NCBI GenBank assembly: GCA_002364005.1
Contig: DEXG01000003.1
Location: 98,382 to 118,910, forward strand
Direction: 5' to 3'
Origin: Phycisphaerales bacterium UBA3190
GTDB lineage: Bacteria; Planctomycetota; Phycisphaerae; Phycisphaerales; UBA1924
Length of the DNA stretch: 20,529 bases
The position numbers were made by a program, and so were the translations under genes. The notes under the pieces were generated by a model. That model ran no database searches and was not told the origin of the DNA. It saw only the letters and a program-made list of their open reading frames with translations. Below, piece by piece: positions 14,701 to 20,529 of this stretch (the stretch's first letter is position 1; each line of letters opens with the position of its first letter).

Positions 14701-17700
14701 TGGAACGGGCGCTGGTGCAACTCGCAAGGGTCTCAGCAGATGCGGCTCGCGGCATGATTTATACCGGAGCTGATGTTCGACGAGAACTACATGTTCCGTT
14801 GCGACTATTCAATCGGACACGGAAAGAGAGAATCCAATGGCATGGTTGGTATCGTGTAGAACAACTTCGCGAGAAGCTTGATCAGTTAATGGTTGAGGTG
14901 GTAAAGGAGCACGGTCCAGAGGCAATTGATGCACTCCGGGCGGAGCTTGAGCGACTGTGGAAGGATAAGGCCACTCGAAATGCATGGTCATCCGATGCTA
15001 AACGAAATATCGTGCTTGAACTATACGATGCTGGTGTCTCCGAGGAATGGGTGCGACAGCAGTTGAATGACATTGCCGAGACAATGCTGGGTGGAAAGGA
15101 CATATCCGGCAAAATCGACGAGTGCAAGCGACAGTCAGAAGCATGGGAGGCTCTTGGACAACAGGATGCCGCTGTCAAGGAGCTGCAAAGATTAGTATCC
15201 GTGTCGTTTGGTGTTGGATACCGAAAGGACTACCAGATGGATGAGTGGGTCGAGTGGGTAGCAAGGGTGCTACCACTTGATCCGGCAAAGATCGGAGAGC
15301 GTGTCGCGCTGTTTGCGGCTTCAATCGCCTCAACAGAAGAAACGACGGAAGGACGGGGAACCCGGTTCGCAGCCCTTGCCTTGATTCGAGCATGCGTACC
15401 CGTATCTCCACAGCGTGCGGTTGCACTCATCCACTGGTTCGAAAAGTACGGGTGCATCGATCATGCTGACGCGGTTGCAGCCTATTTGGAGACAGCTTGT
15501 GAGAGACGGTTGTGTAGTCCGTCGGTCATCAAAGCCATCTATGTCCATTTTCTGTTGTGTTTCTCGGCAGGTACTCATACTTCGCTTGCCCGAGCACTCT
15601 TAAAACACATATCAGAAGGCACTTCAAGGGAAGCGACCATCGCAGCTTGTAGGAGCATCGTTGAAGCGGTCAACATTCGTGCGCCATCAACATCGCGGCC
15701 ATTCATCTTGGAGGCATTGGCTGAGACTGCCAGCGGATTGGAGTTGCTTCTTCGAGATTGCGGACTCGATTCGATTCCAGCAAAGCCGAAAGAGCGGGAC
15801 GGAGTCTATGAGCCAACACTGAAGCTGAAAGATGGGAGCAGCCTCAACCAGGAACAAGCCGCCGCCAGAGCGACTTCAGTCGATGGCTTCATCCAGCTGA
15901 TTGAGCAGTGCCAAGAGTCTTACTACCGCTGGAGCAATTTTCTTGACACTCTTCTTCCAACGCTTTCTCGTGCGGATGCCGTGAAACTTACTCATGCCCT
16001 TCCTAAGGAATTCGAGGAGTCACTAGCCCTGTCGGCTCTGAGTCGAAGACTCGATGAACTCGGAGAAAAGAATATGGCGTGGCAAATCGCAGAGCGGGCT
16101 CTGGGGTCATCTAGTACCTACGGCTGGGCCAAGTATATCGACGGTGGAACGCGCTTCGAGGCTATTGCTGCTTTGGTCGCAGCAAACGCAACCGCCGGTC
16201 GAGAGCGGGCATTGAAGGAAGTAGCTGCGAATCTGAGCTCGGAATCTGGAAACCCGTCTGATATCGCGAGACGGCTCTTGGACATCATCCCCCTCCTGGG
16301 CCCAGGTCTAAAGCCAGAGCAGTTCTACGCGATGATCGAAGACTATGTGAAGCTTCTCTCGGCACCGTTGGATCTATTGGATGATGCTAACGCTAACCTA
16401 TTGGCCGATCCCAACGATGACAACTGCGAGCGAGCTCTGTGCGAGCTCCTCGCTTACCACATGGCTGACGCGGTTTCCCTTCTGGCCCGAGGTGCGTTGA
16501 AGGGTCTAGCAGAAATCCTAGCGGATGGGAGTTTGCCTGCTCAGCGGTGCGTAAAAGAGATGCTTGATGGCACCGAGCTTCAACAGGTAGCAGCGGTCGG
16601 ACTTCTGGAGGTGGTAGCAACAAATTCCCTTGGAACCATTGCGCCCTACGCTGAGCTTCTTCAGGGTCTCGTCCTGGCACGCAACTGGTGGATCAGTAAG
16701 ACTGCAGAGAGCCTGTGCGAAGCTCTCAAGTTGGAGAATACACCAGTCAGGAACTCGGTCCCACTTCCACCGCTCTACCAATTGACGCTGCCTCCAAGCG
16801 ACGATAAAATACCACCGGTTGGAGCTGACGAGCCCTTACCCGATTCTGAAAACCCTCGTGCTATGGTTCGGCCATACGATTTTGAGTTGGGCATCATCGC
16901 TGAGATGGCAGGGCTTGATGAAGAGAACCTCTTTATCGCCGCTGTCCGTGAGATGAAGACGATAGCCAACGGGGAGGATCTGACGGCTCAAAGTGAAGCA
17001 ACCTATCGCATTCACTTGGAACGGGTCGGTCTGAAGTTTCCATTCAGACGACGCCGTGGTGCAATAGCTCGTGAAGCGATGCGCCGCGTTGCCGGCGATC
17101 TAGTTGATGCGCAACGAGTACACCCTGGCAACATTGATATGCTTCTTCAGTTGCTGACAGCTCAAGACCCACAGCTTGCACTAGTCAATCCTGTCCAACG
17201 GCCAACAACAATCAAACCGCTTGGCGGGTTCAATGAGTACCGCTCGAATGCTAGGGAGTGGGTACTGAGCGATTCTCCTTCCTTTGACAATCACCTCCGC
17301 AAGCTTGCTGACAAGATAGTGCTTGGAGAAGCTACACGGTTAAAGGCACTCGATTGGTCGACCGCGGCCGAGACTCGCATCTCCGTTCTTGCAGATCGGG
17401 AGTTAACGGCTTTAGATCCCGAGCACCCATTCGAGCGTGTATTCGATGTACTACAGAAGTTATACGTGACGGCCTCACCCTTAAAACCGGATCCCGCAAA
17501 TCTAATTGTTGTACGGAATCAGTGGCTTGGATCAGACACTGACGGTACCAATTGGATTGCCCTTAATCCCACAGTGGCGAATAGGTTGGGGTGGAGTCTG
17601 GCACCGGACGGTTTGTTCCGATGGCTAAACGCAAGTGGCGAAATCATGGTTGAGACTGTGTGGTGGAAGGATGGCTCCATCGAGCGGGGGCCCTACGAAC

Positions 17701-17894
17701 GCGATACCGAGGTTGGTGATGGCTTTCTAGTGCTGGCATCGGCTACCGCCGCAGATGAGATTCTGGCTCTGCTCCAGAATCCAACTCGTTTCTTCCTAGT
17801 TCAACGGTCTTGCATCGCAGACAAAAAGCATATGCAAGGTGCAGCAACTCAGTCATGCGAAATATTCACGATCTCGGGACAAGCGAAAAACTAG
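11751..17894 (+). CDS. Giant STAND NTPase with Cap4/PD-(D/E)xK-like N-terminus (Avs-like)
   Basis: A 2047-residue soluble protein with three-part architecture. Residues about 20-230 resemble the Cap4/DUF4297-type dsDNA nuclease region: GYLPQYELAARAIMRHL (24-40), then VDDYVI (58-63) and HSVKWSQ (72-78), giving possible active-site residues D59/D60 and K75. The STAND NTPase spans about 255-620: P-loop GSPGSGKST (290-298, K296), Walker B VILVDGLDH (385-393), GGHPLAL (483-489), and a winged-helix-like part ending FFHNSFRQYVL (585-595). About 1400 residues of helical, partly TPR-like repeats follow. The last 120 or so hold a Trp-rich segment (WIALNPTVANRLGW near 1933, ETVWWKDGS near 1966). Avs antiviral STANDs have this length and order and sense phage proteins with the C-terminal repeats, then activate the N-terminal nuclease. 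No Shine-Dalgarno is visible before ATG 11751. Architecture is well supported; defence function is inferred. Confidence 0.82.
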   Translation: MANDKEPNAKTTPPAEGERRAMVGYLPQYELAARAIMRHLRDQTLVSVRLGDPTAGRVDDYVIVSTQGIHGHSVKWSQYPGFVSFRNFTQSRGNAPCWIAQLAEGWKSLLAANPNRRVGVHFLTCDIPSTNDKCPGIDQEPFAAFYYEAWIPFQFDGQAIPEKWKLAWEEWQRASGLSDEEFTEFAKACQLDFHVRTAADRTFTSRDEALLSAQLKALATELPNIVRDPSRQVEFTRDALLKRLGWTHLLEFRHQHEFPTPDPYEPIESTVQELASKLQTLSGGYLALLGSPGSGKSTLLTRTLESGLSQHRLVKYYAFVPGSADPRTRGESVNFLHDLVLELERAGFSAGQSQGIFDRELLLGQLNQQLQMLGDDFAKSGFPTVILVDGLDHIPREQSPQHSLVSDLPLPDQVPEGVYFVLGSQTDDLPGLPPAVRQSIQEEGRRIQIGPISREAILKIIAATTFPVSPSPEQQEQIVNLAGGHPLALSLLLNRLKSLNSGVQISEVLDDAIAFEGDVDKYYFAYWQQIETVSSLAELFGLLARLRRPIDIDWVASWESSPPLGELRRRFGHLFREVRPDHLEFFHNSFRQYVLTKSSMLKGGSLASAGRDYHRQLAAICETSALPCSWEVVYHLAMADEVTQVVALASPEYFRNQMLALRPLQSIARDARYAAAAAGQLMDAAALVKIGLFLSELSQREFSLSAWTVGGSLLSLGHLDEAMEYLWEGNELQIDQAEALRIARQLFITDEVPLARRVFEAAEPLSLIQPAGEGEDPFDRETSELLQAWAESAPLFRPTNEVIRLIQGFVPPRSISGEEHDPSEWRALLLYRSTLTLEHLGRSEEAAELTQCLRKLEGDDPNLSVWLTIHRFRRHESLGKVADAKAILEDLLKSPSFELFSDHAKLRIAQGAQAHLTQPSIVAAVLKDIEQPRISIEGVSEPDFSVAVHFFRFYRLLMITGGNVSPVTAVANPGKDDGWPRVLLERALVQLARVSADAARGMIYTGADVRRELHVPLRLFNRTRKERIQWHGWYRVEQLREKLDQLMVEVVKEHGPEAIDALRAELERLWKDKATRNAWSSDAKRNIVLELYDAGVSEEWVRQQLNDIAETMLGGKDISGKIDECKRQSEAWEALGQQDAAVKELQRLVSVSFGVGYRKDYQMDEWVEWVARVLPLDPAKIGERVALFAASIASTEETTEGRGTRFAALALIRACVPVSPQRAVALIHWFEKYGCIDHADAVAAYLETACERRLCSPSVIKAIYVHFLLCFSAGTHTSLARALLKHISEGTSREATIAACRSIVEAVNIRAPSTSRPFILEALAETASGLELLLRDCGLDSIPAKPKERDGVYEPTLKLKDGSSLNQEQAAARATSVDGFIQLIEQCQESYYRWSNFLDTLLPTLSRADAVKLTHALPKEFEESLALSALSRRLDELGEKNMAWQIAERALGSSSTYGWAKYIDGGTRFEAIAALVAANATAGRERALKEVAANLSSESGNPSDIARRLLDIIPLLGPGLKPEQFYAMIEDYVKLLSAPLDLLDDANANLLADPNDDNCERALCELLAYHMADAVSLLARGALKGLAEILADGSLPAQRCVKEMLDGTELQQVAAVGLLEVVATNSLGTIAPYAELLQGLVLARNWWISKTAESLCEALKLENTPVRNSVPLPPLYQLTLPPSDDKIPPVGADEPLPDSENPRAMVRPYDFELGIIAEMAGLDEENLFIAAVREMKTIANGEDLTAQSEATYRIHLERVGLKFPFRRRRGAIAREAMRRVAGDLVDAQRVHPGNIDMLLQLLTAQDPQLALVNPVQRPTTIKPLGGFNEYRSNAREWVLSDSPSFDNHLRKLADKIVLGEATRLKALDWSTAAETRISVLADRELTALDPEHPFERVFDVLQKLYVTASPLKPDPANLIVVRNQWLGSDTDGTNWIALNPTVANRLGWSLAPDGLFRWLNASGEIMVETVWWKDGSIERGPYERDTEVGDGFLVLASATAADEILALLQNPTRFFLVQRSCIADKKHMQGAATQSCEIFTISGQAKN

Positions 17895-17924
17895 TTGTGG
17901 CTGCCGATCACCGAAATATTTCAT

Positions 17925-17987
17925 ACCCTGTGTAAGAAGCACCTCCGCCTCGCGATGCTTGTTGATGATTTGCTCGGCTGTGTGCCG
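17925..17987 (-). pseudogene. IS3-family OrfA remnant
   Basis: On the minus strand RHTAEQIINKHREAEVLLTQG (21 codons) matches the characteristic N-terminus of IS3-group OrfA transposases, normally followed by a helix-turn-helix (IAEVCRxLxVS). Here the match stops and the following codons (MKYFGDRQPQ) are unrelated, so only a scrap remains. It lies 30 bp beyond the stop of the STAND gene. A perfect 12-bp palindrome CGAGAATTCTCG at 18033-18044 sits between this scrap and the next transposase fragment. Confidence 0.6.
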
Positions 17988-18077
17988 TATTCCTCGGCAT
18001 GATTCACTGCCTTCCAAAATGTGTCCATCATACGAGAATTCTCGCATGCAAAAAAGCGACTCGATTGAGAGGGCAGG

Positions 18078-18686
18078 TCACACCGACGCCCTACTGATCT
18101 GGATCCCCGCGCGAACCAAATGTCTCGCGATTGATTGTGTCCCAAAATCGCATTCTGGACACAGCTTTCGGATCTCCTGGACGGTGTGCCGCACGCTCTC
18201 ATGCAGCCGATTCCAGGGTGGCGAGCCCAGCAGATCGCTTGCTCGACGCTTGTTGCAGAGCGTTTTTCGCCAGCTGTGGATCGTGTTTTTATGCAAGCCG
18301 AAGCGTTTGGCGGCGTAGGCGGCGCTCCACTGCCGAAGCACCGCCAGTTGCATGATCTTAGCCCGCTCCTCACGGCTGAAGTGGGGGCGTTGTCGCGGCA
18401 GCTTGCTCATCCGTTGGGATCGGAAGATCTCCAGCTCTCGATCGAGCAGCGCGGCCTCTGAATAAAGATGATCCCTCTGGGCCCTCATCCGCACTGCAAC
18501 CATCGGGTTTGTCAATGCACGAGCCCTGGCCATCCCGTATGATTGCGATATGGCGGTTGTGACCGAGTCAACCAAGTGCCAGATGCTGCGAGAGCGAAGA
18601 TTGAGCATCTGCGATGCTATGGCCGTTTTCAGGTCAGAATCGAGGGTCAGGGAACCCCACAAAGTCCTGGCCCCCTGCATACACAC
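18078..18686 (-). pseudogene. Transposase N-terminal fragment, integrase core missing
   Basis: The 202-codon frame has the N-terminal and helix-turn-helix part of an rve-type transposase common in planctomycetes. Residues from about 51 read MARARALTNPMVAVRMRAQRD, followed by RPHFSREERAKIMQLAVLRQWSAA and an HTH (AAYAAKRFGLHKNTIHSWRK). A second conserved block ends FGTQSIARHLVRAGIQISRASV, exactly where the integrase core with its DDE residues should begin; a TGA follows, and no core sequence appears downstream. The start at 18686 is tentative. The fragment is probably cut by deletion or a later insertion, and it should be inactive. Confidence 0.75.
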
Positions 18687-19136
18687 TCAATCGAGGGGCA
18701 CTGTTTGTAACCCGCCCATAGGTTGTGACCCAGAGATATGCCAAATGTGTCTCTGGTGGAGTTTCGAAGAGGGTGGCGGGACCTCTATTGCTTCGCCATA
18801 CACACGCGAGCTAGCTACTAAGCGAGGGCATCGACATCACAGTGATCAAGCGGTAGCTTGGGCACTGGTCGCTACTGACCACGATGGAGTACCTGAATCA
18901 TGTGGATGCGGCGAGTGTTTTAAAGATTATTTTACAAGGATAATTTGTGGCTGTAACGTCATCGTTGTCAGGAGCTTATAGAAGAGCAAGCCATTTTGCT
19001 GATGGCTCAAGCCATCTGTATTGGGATGTTCTCGTGGACACCGATCCGATCGCACCCCGTATTATGGTGCGTAGTGATTCATTTAGCAGTTCTGGATGTT
19101 TGCATACCAGACTTGAGTTGACTTGAGTTGACTTGA
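18687..19136. other. Intergenic stretch with a promoter-like site before the exported-protein pair
   Basis: I find no convincing gene in this 450 bp; one long plus-strand frame overlapping it has no recognisable motif and runs antisense through the transposase fragment. At 19051-19071 CGCACC and GGTGCG flank CCGTATTAT, placing a -10-like TATTAT (19060-19065) inside an inverted repeat. TGGACA (19035-19040) is a -35 match with a long 19-bp spacer. This is a plausible regulated promoter for the downstream pair. An inverted repeat AGCCAT/ATGGCT lies near 18990-19008. Confidence 0.3.
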
Positions 19137-19140
19137 TTGA
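19111..19140 (+). repeat. 10-bp tandem repeat in the 5' leader
   Basis: ACTTGAGTTG occurs twice in tandem (19111-19120, 19121-19130), followed by a divergent third unit ACTTGATTGA (19131-19140). The array ends three bases before the Shine-Dalgarno sequence of the next gene. The 10-bp period places each unit on the same face of the helix. It may be a regulator-binding array, or a slippage-prone tract affecting expression. Confidence 0.6.
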
Positions 19141-19154
19141 CAAAGGGAACAGTG

Positions 19155-19808
19155 ATGATTCTGAATCGACTTTGGCGCATCAGTGTCGCTGCCGTGTTGA
19201 TGGGTTCCACGTCGTGTTTGTACGCGGATTTGGACCAGCAGCAGTTTGTAGAGGCGATCGGCTTGCTCGGCCTTGATCCCGACACGCTTGCCGCGGCAGG
19301 CGTTTCTGAAGCGGATCTCAGCTCGGCTTGGAGCAATCTGATCAGTGATGATGCTGGTTATTCTGCATTTCTCGATGCTCGTAATCAGCTCCGGGCAGCT
19401 CTGGACACACTATCCGGCTCTTCGGATGCCGATCAGGCTCAGGCAGAGATAGACGGAGAAACTGCGACATTGAATCAACTCATCGAAGACTGGCGTGGGG
19501 CGGTTTGCGGCGAGTTCTCTTTGAACGAGCTCGACAAAGTATCCTTGATCGCAACCCAGGGTGCGCTCGATGTTCCTGTGTATCTTCGTGTCGTGCTCTG
19601 GTCGGAATCCGAACGGGCAGAGTTGCGACGCGGCTATAAGCAGATGCTCAGAAACCAGCGCATGGGTCAGGATTCTCAGTCTGGCGCACTAGATTTTTAT
19701 AACGCCGCGTTGAGCCGGAGCGAGGTCATCAGCGCCAAAGCGAACTGGGATGCACGGAGAGCGATCAGTTATCAGCGGTTTGCTGTGCAGCTGTCTGTGT
19801 TGGACTGA
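19155..19808 (+). CDS. Exported protein of unknown function
   Basis: A 217-residue protein with an N-terminal signal peptide: basic MILNRLWR, hydrophobic core ISVAAVLMG, and a probable cleavage after CLYA (residue 24). Cys21 in STSC does not fit a good lipobox, so a lipoprotein is less likely. The mature part is helical, acidic and rich in Ala, Asp, Gln and Leu, with no recognised domain. I chose ATG 19155 because AAGGGA (19143-19148) lies six bases upstream; a TTG at 19137 is in frame but would put that sequence inside the gene. It is followed after 52 bp by another exported protein, likely in the same operon. Function not recognised. Confidence 0.75.
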   Translation: MILNRLWRISVAAVLMGSTSCLYADLDQQQFVEAIGLLGLDPDTLAAAGVSEADLSSAWSNLISDDAGYSAFLDARNQLRAALDTLSGSSDADQAQAEIDGETATLNQLIEDWRGAVCGEFSLNELDKVSLIATQGALDVPVYLRVVLWSESERAELRRGYKQMLRNQRMGQDSQSGALDFYNAALSRSEVISAKANWDARRAISYQRFAVQLSVLD

Positions 19809-19860
19809 TTGAACATATATAGCAACAAGAATTGTTTGGCACATTTTCGGGGAGCCCGAT

Positions 19861-20502
19861 ATGACTCGTTTTTTCTCTGCGGTTTTTGCCTCATGCATTT
19901 TCTTCGTGACGGGATCTGTTGCGCAGGCACAGCAGTATGTGCCAGGCACATCATTGGTCTCAGCGCCCCTTCCTGCAGACATGACCAATAGCACAGAGAT
20001 TGAAGTGATATGGGCACTTCAAGAATACCTACACGAAACGCTGGCTGCAAACACCACAGAGACAATCACGGTGCCAGATATGGCAACAATGATTAACTCG
20101 TTCGTTTCCGCTTCCGGTCGTGAGCCACCATGCCCTGGATTGGGGGACTTGATTGATGATTTGCTTGATCACCAGGATACTTTTCATGTTTCAGGCGGGG
20201 CCAGGTTTACGGGGCCAAATGATGTTTCAGATATCGTTGATGATGTGATCGGAGACGGTGATTGCGACGAAGATGATGATGATGATTGGACAGATCCAAG
20301 GATCTGGTTGGGCGAATGGCCGCCGCCATATTTGGATGAGTCTTACTGCATTACCTTTGACACTGGGTTTGGGCCAATTACGATTTGTGTTCCAGGCATG
20401 AACCCTAGAGATGGTGATGACGAGGATGATGACCGCTGGGGTGGCGGTGAGGGTGGTGGGCCCGGCGGTGGCGGCGGCGGTGGCGGCGGCGGCGGATATT
20501 AA
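19861..20502 (+). CDS. Exported Asp-rich protein with poly-Gly C-terminus
   Basis: A 213-residue protein with a clear signal peptide (MTRFFSAVFASCIFFVTGSVAQA, cleavage expected after AQA at 23). The mature region begins with about 80 residues of ordinary composition. It then has very acidic stretches, including a run of Asp around residues 136-144 and DGDDEDDD near 185-192, suggesting Ca2+ or other cation binding. A Pro/Trp patch (WLGEWPPPY) and four or so cysteines that could form disulfides after export are also present. The last 20 residues are almost all Gly, ending in GGY. GGGGAG upstream supports ATG 19861. I do not recognise a family. A surface, matrix or envelope role is a guess from composition. 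The gene ends 27 bp before the window edge. Confidence 0.72.
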   Translation: MTRFFSAVFASCIFFVTGSVAQAQQYVPGTSLVSAPLPADMTNSTEIEVIWALQEYLHETLAANTTETITVPDMATMINSFVSASGREPPCPGLGDLIDDLLDHQDTFHVSGGARFTGPNDVSDIVDDVIGDGDCDEDDDDDWTDPRIWLGEWPPPYLDESYCITFDTGFGPITICVPGMNPRDGDDEDDDRWGGGEGGGPGGGGGGGGGGGY

Positions 20503-20529
20503 AAAAATAAATTATGAGTATATTAAGTA

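Noticed and set aside
18550..18981. Plus-strand frame (143 codons) with several CxC/CxxC pairs
   Set aside because: Partly antisense to the transposase fragment; the cysteine pattern does not form a coherent zinc motif and there is no ribosome site.

Overview
The window looks like a high-GC bacterial chromosome, most probably a planctomycete of the Phycisphaerae type. This is inferred from protein style (a deoxyhypusine-synthase-like protein next to SpeA, a recombinase/DUF2924/DUF5681 module and the transposase family), not from a phylogenetic marker. A conserved chromosomal edge on the left is followed by three layers of accessory DNA.

1-2734, core genes: the 5' part of speA (biosynthetic arginine decarboxylase, minus strand, running off the left edge) diverges from a deoxyhypusine-synthase-like gene. 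A tRNA-Ser(CGA) follows, with its own promoter and a terminator hairpin.

2735 to about 9435, an integrated element abutting the tRNA-Ser: all genes are on the minus strand. Read in transcription order they are a ParB-domain DNA methyltransferase, a DUF5681 protein, a terminase large subunit reduced to its ATPase part, then after a gap a DUF2924 protein and a large serine recombinase. Gene junctions overlap tightly, so there are two compact operons. No capsid, portal or tail gene is present. Between tRNA and recombinase lies a dense cluster of CAGGGA/TCCCTG motifs. A near copy of the tRNA-Ser 3' end at 9417-9434 may mark the far end. The 8.6-9.66 kb stretch is non-coding and holds strong inverted repeats, a decayed tRNA-Gly(GCC)-like sequence, a second more decayed copy, and a perfect 28-bp direct repeat.

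9663-17894, probable defence locus: two divergent genes share a 219-bp intergenic region. One encodes a 622-residue DUF4209-type protein with an RNxxxH (HEPN-like) motif near its C-terminus. The other encodes a 2047-residue STAND NTPase with a Cap4/PD-(D/E)xK-like N-terminus, a clear P-loop/Walker B/GGHPLAL core and about 1400 residues of helical repeats. The second has the architecture of the Avs antiviral sensors. The divergent pairing is the best candidate here for an undescribed system.

17895-18690 is insertion-sequence debris: an IS3 OrfA scrap and a transposase truncated before its integrase core. From 19155 to the right edge there are two exported proteins of unknown function in a likely operon, the second with an Asp-rich region and a poly-Gly C-terminus.
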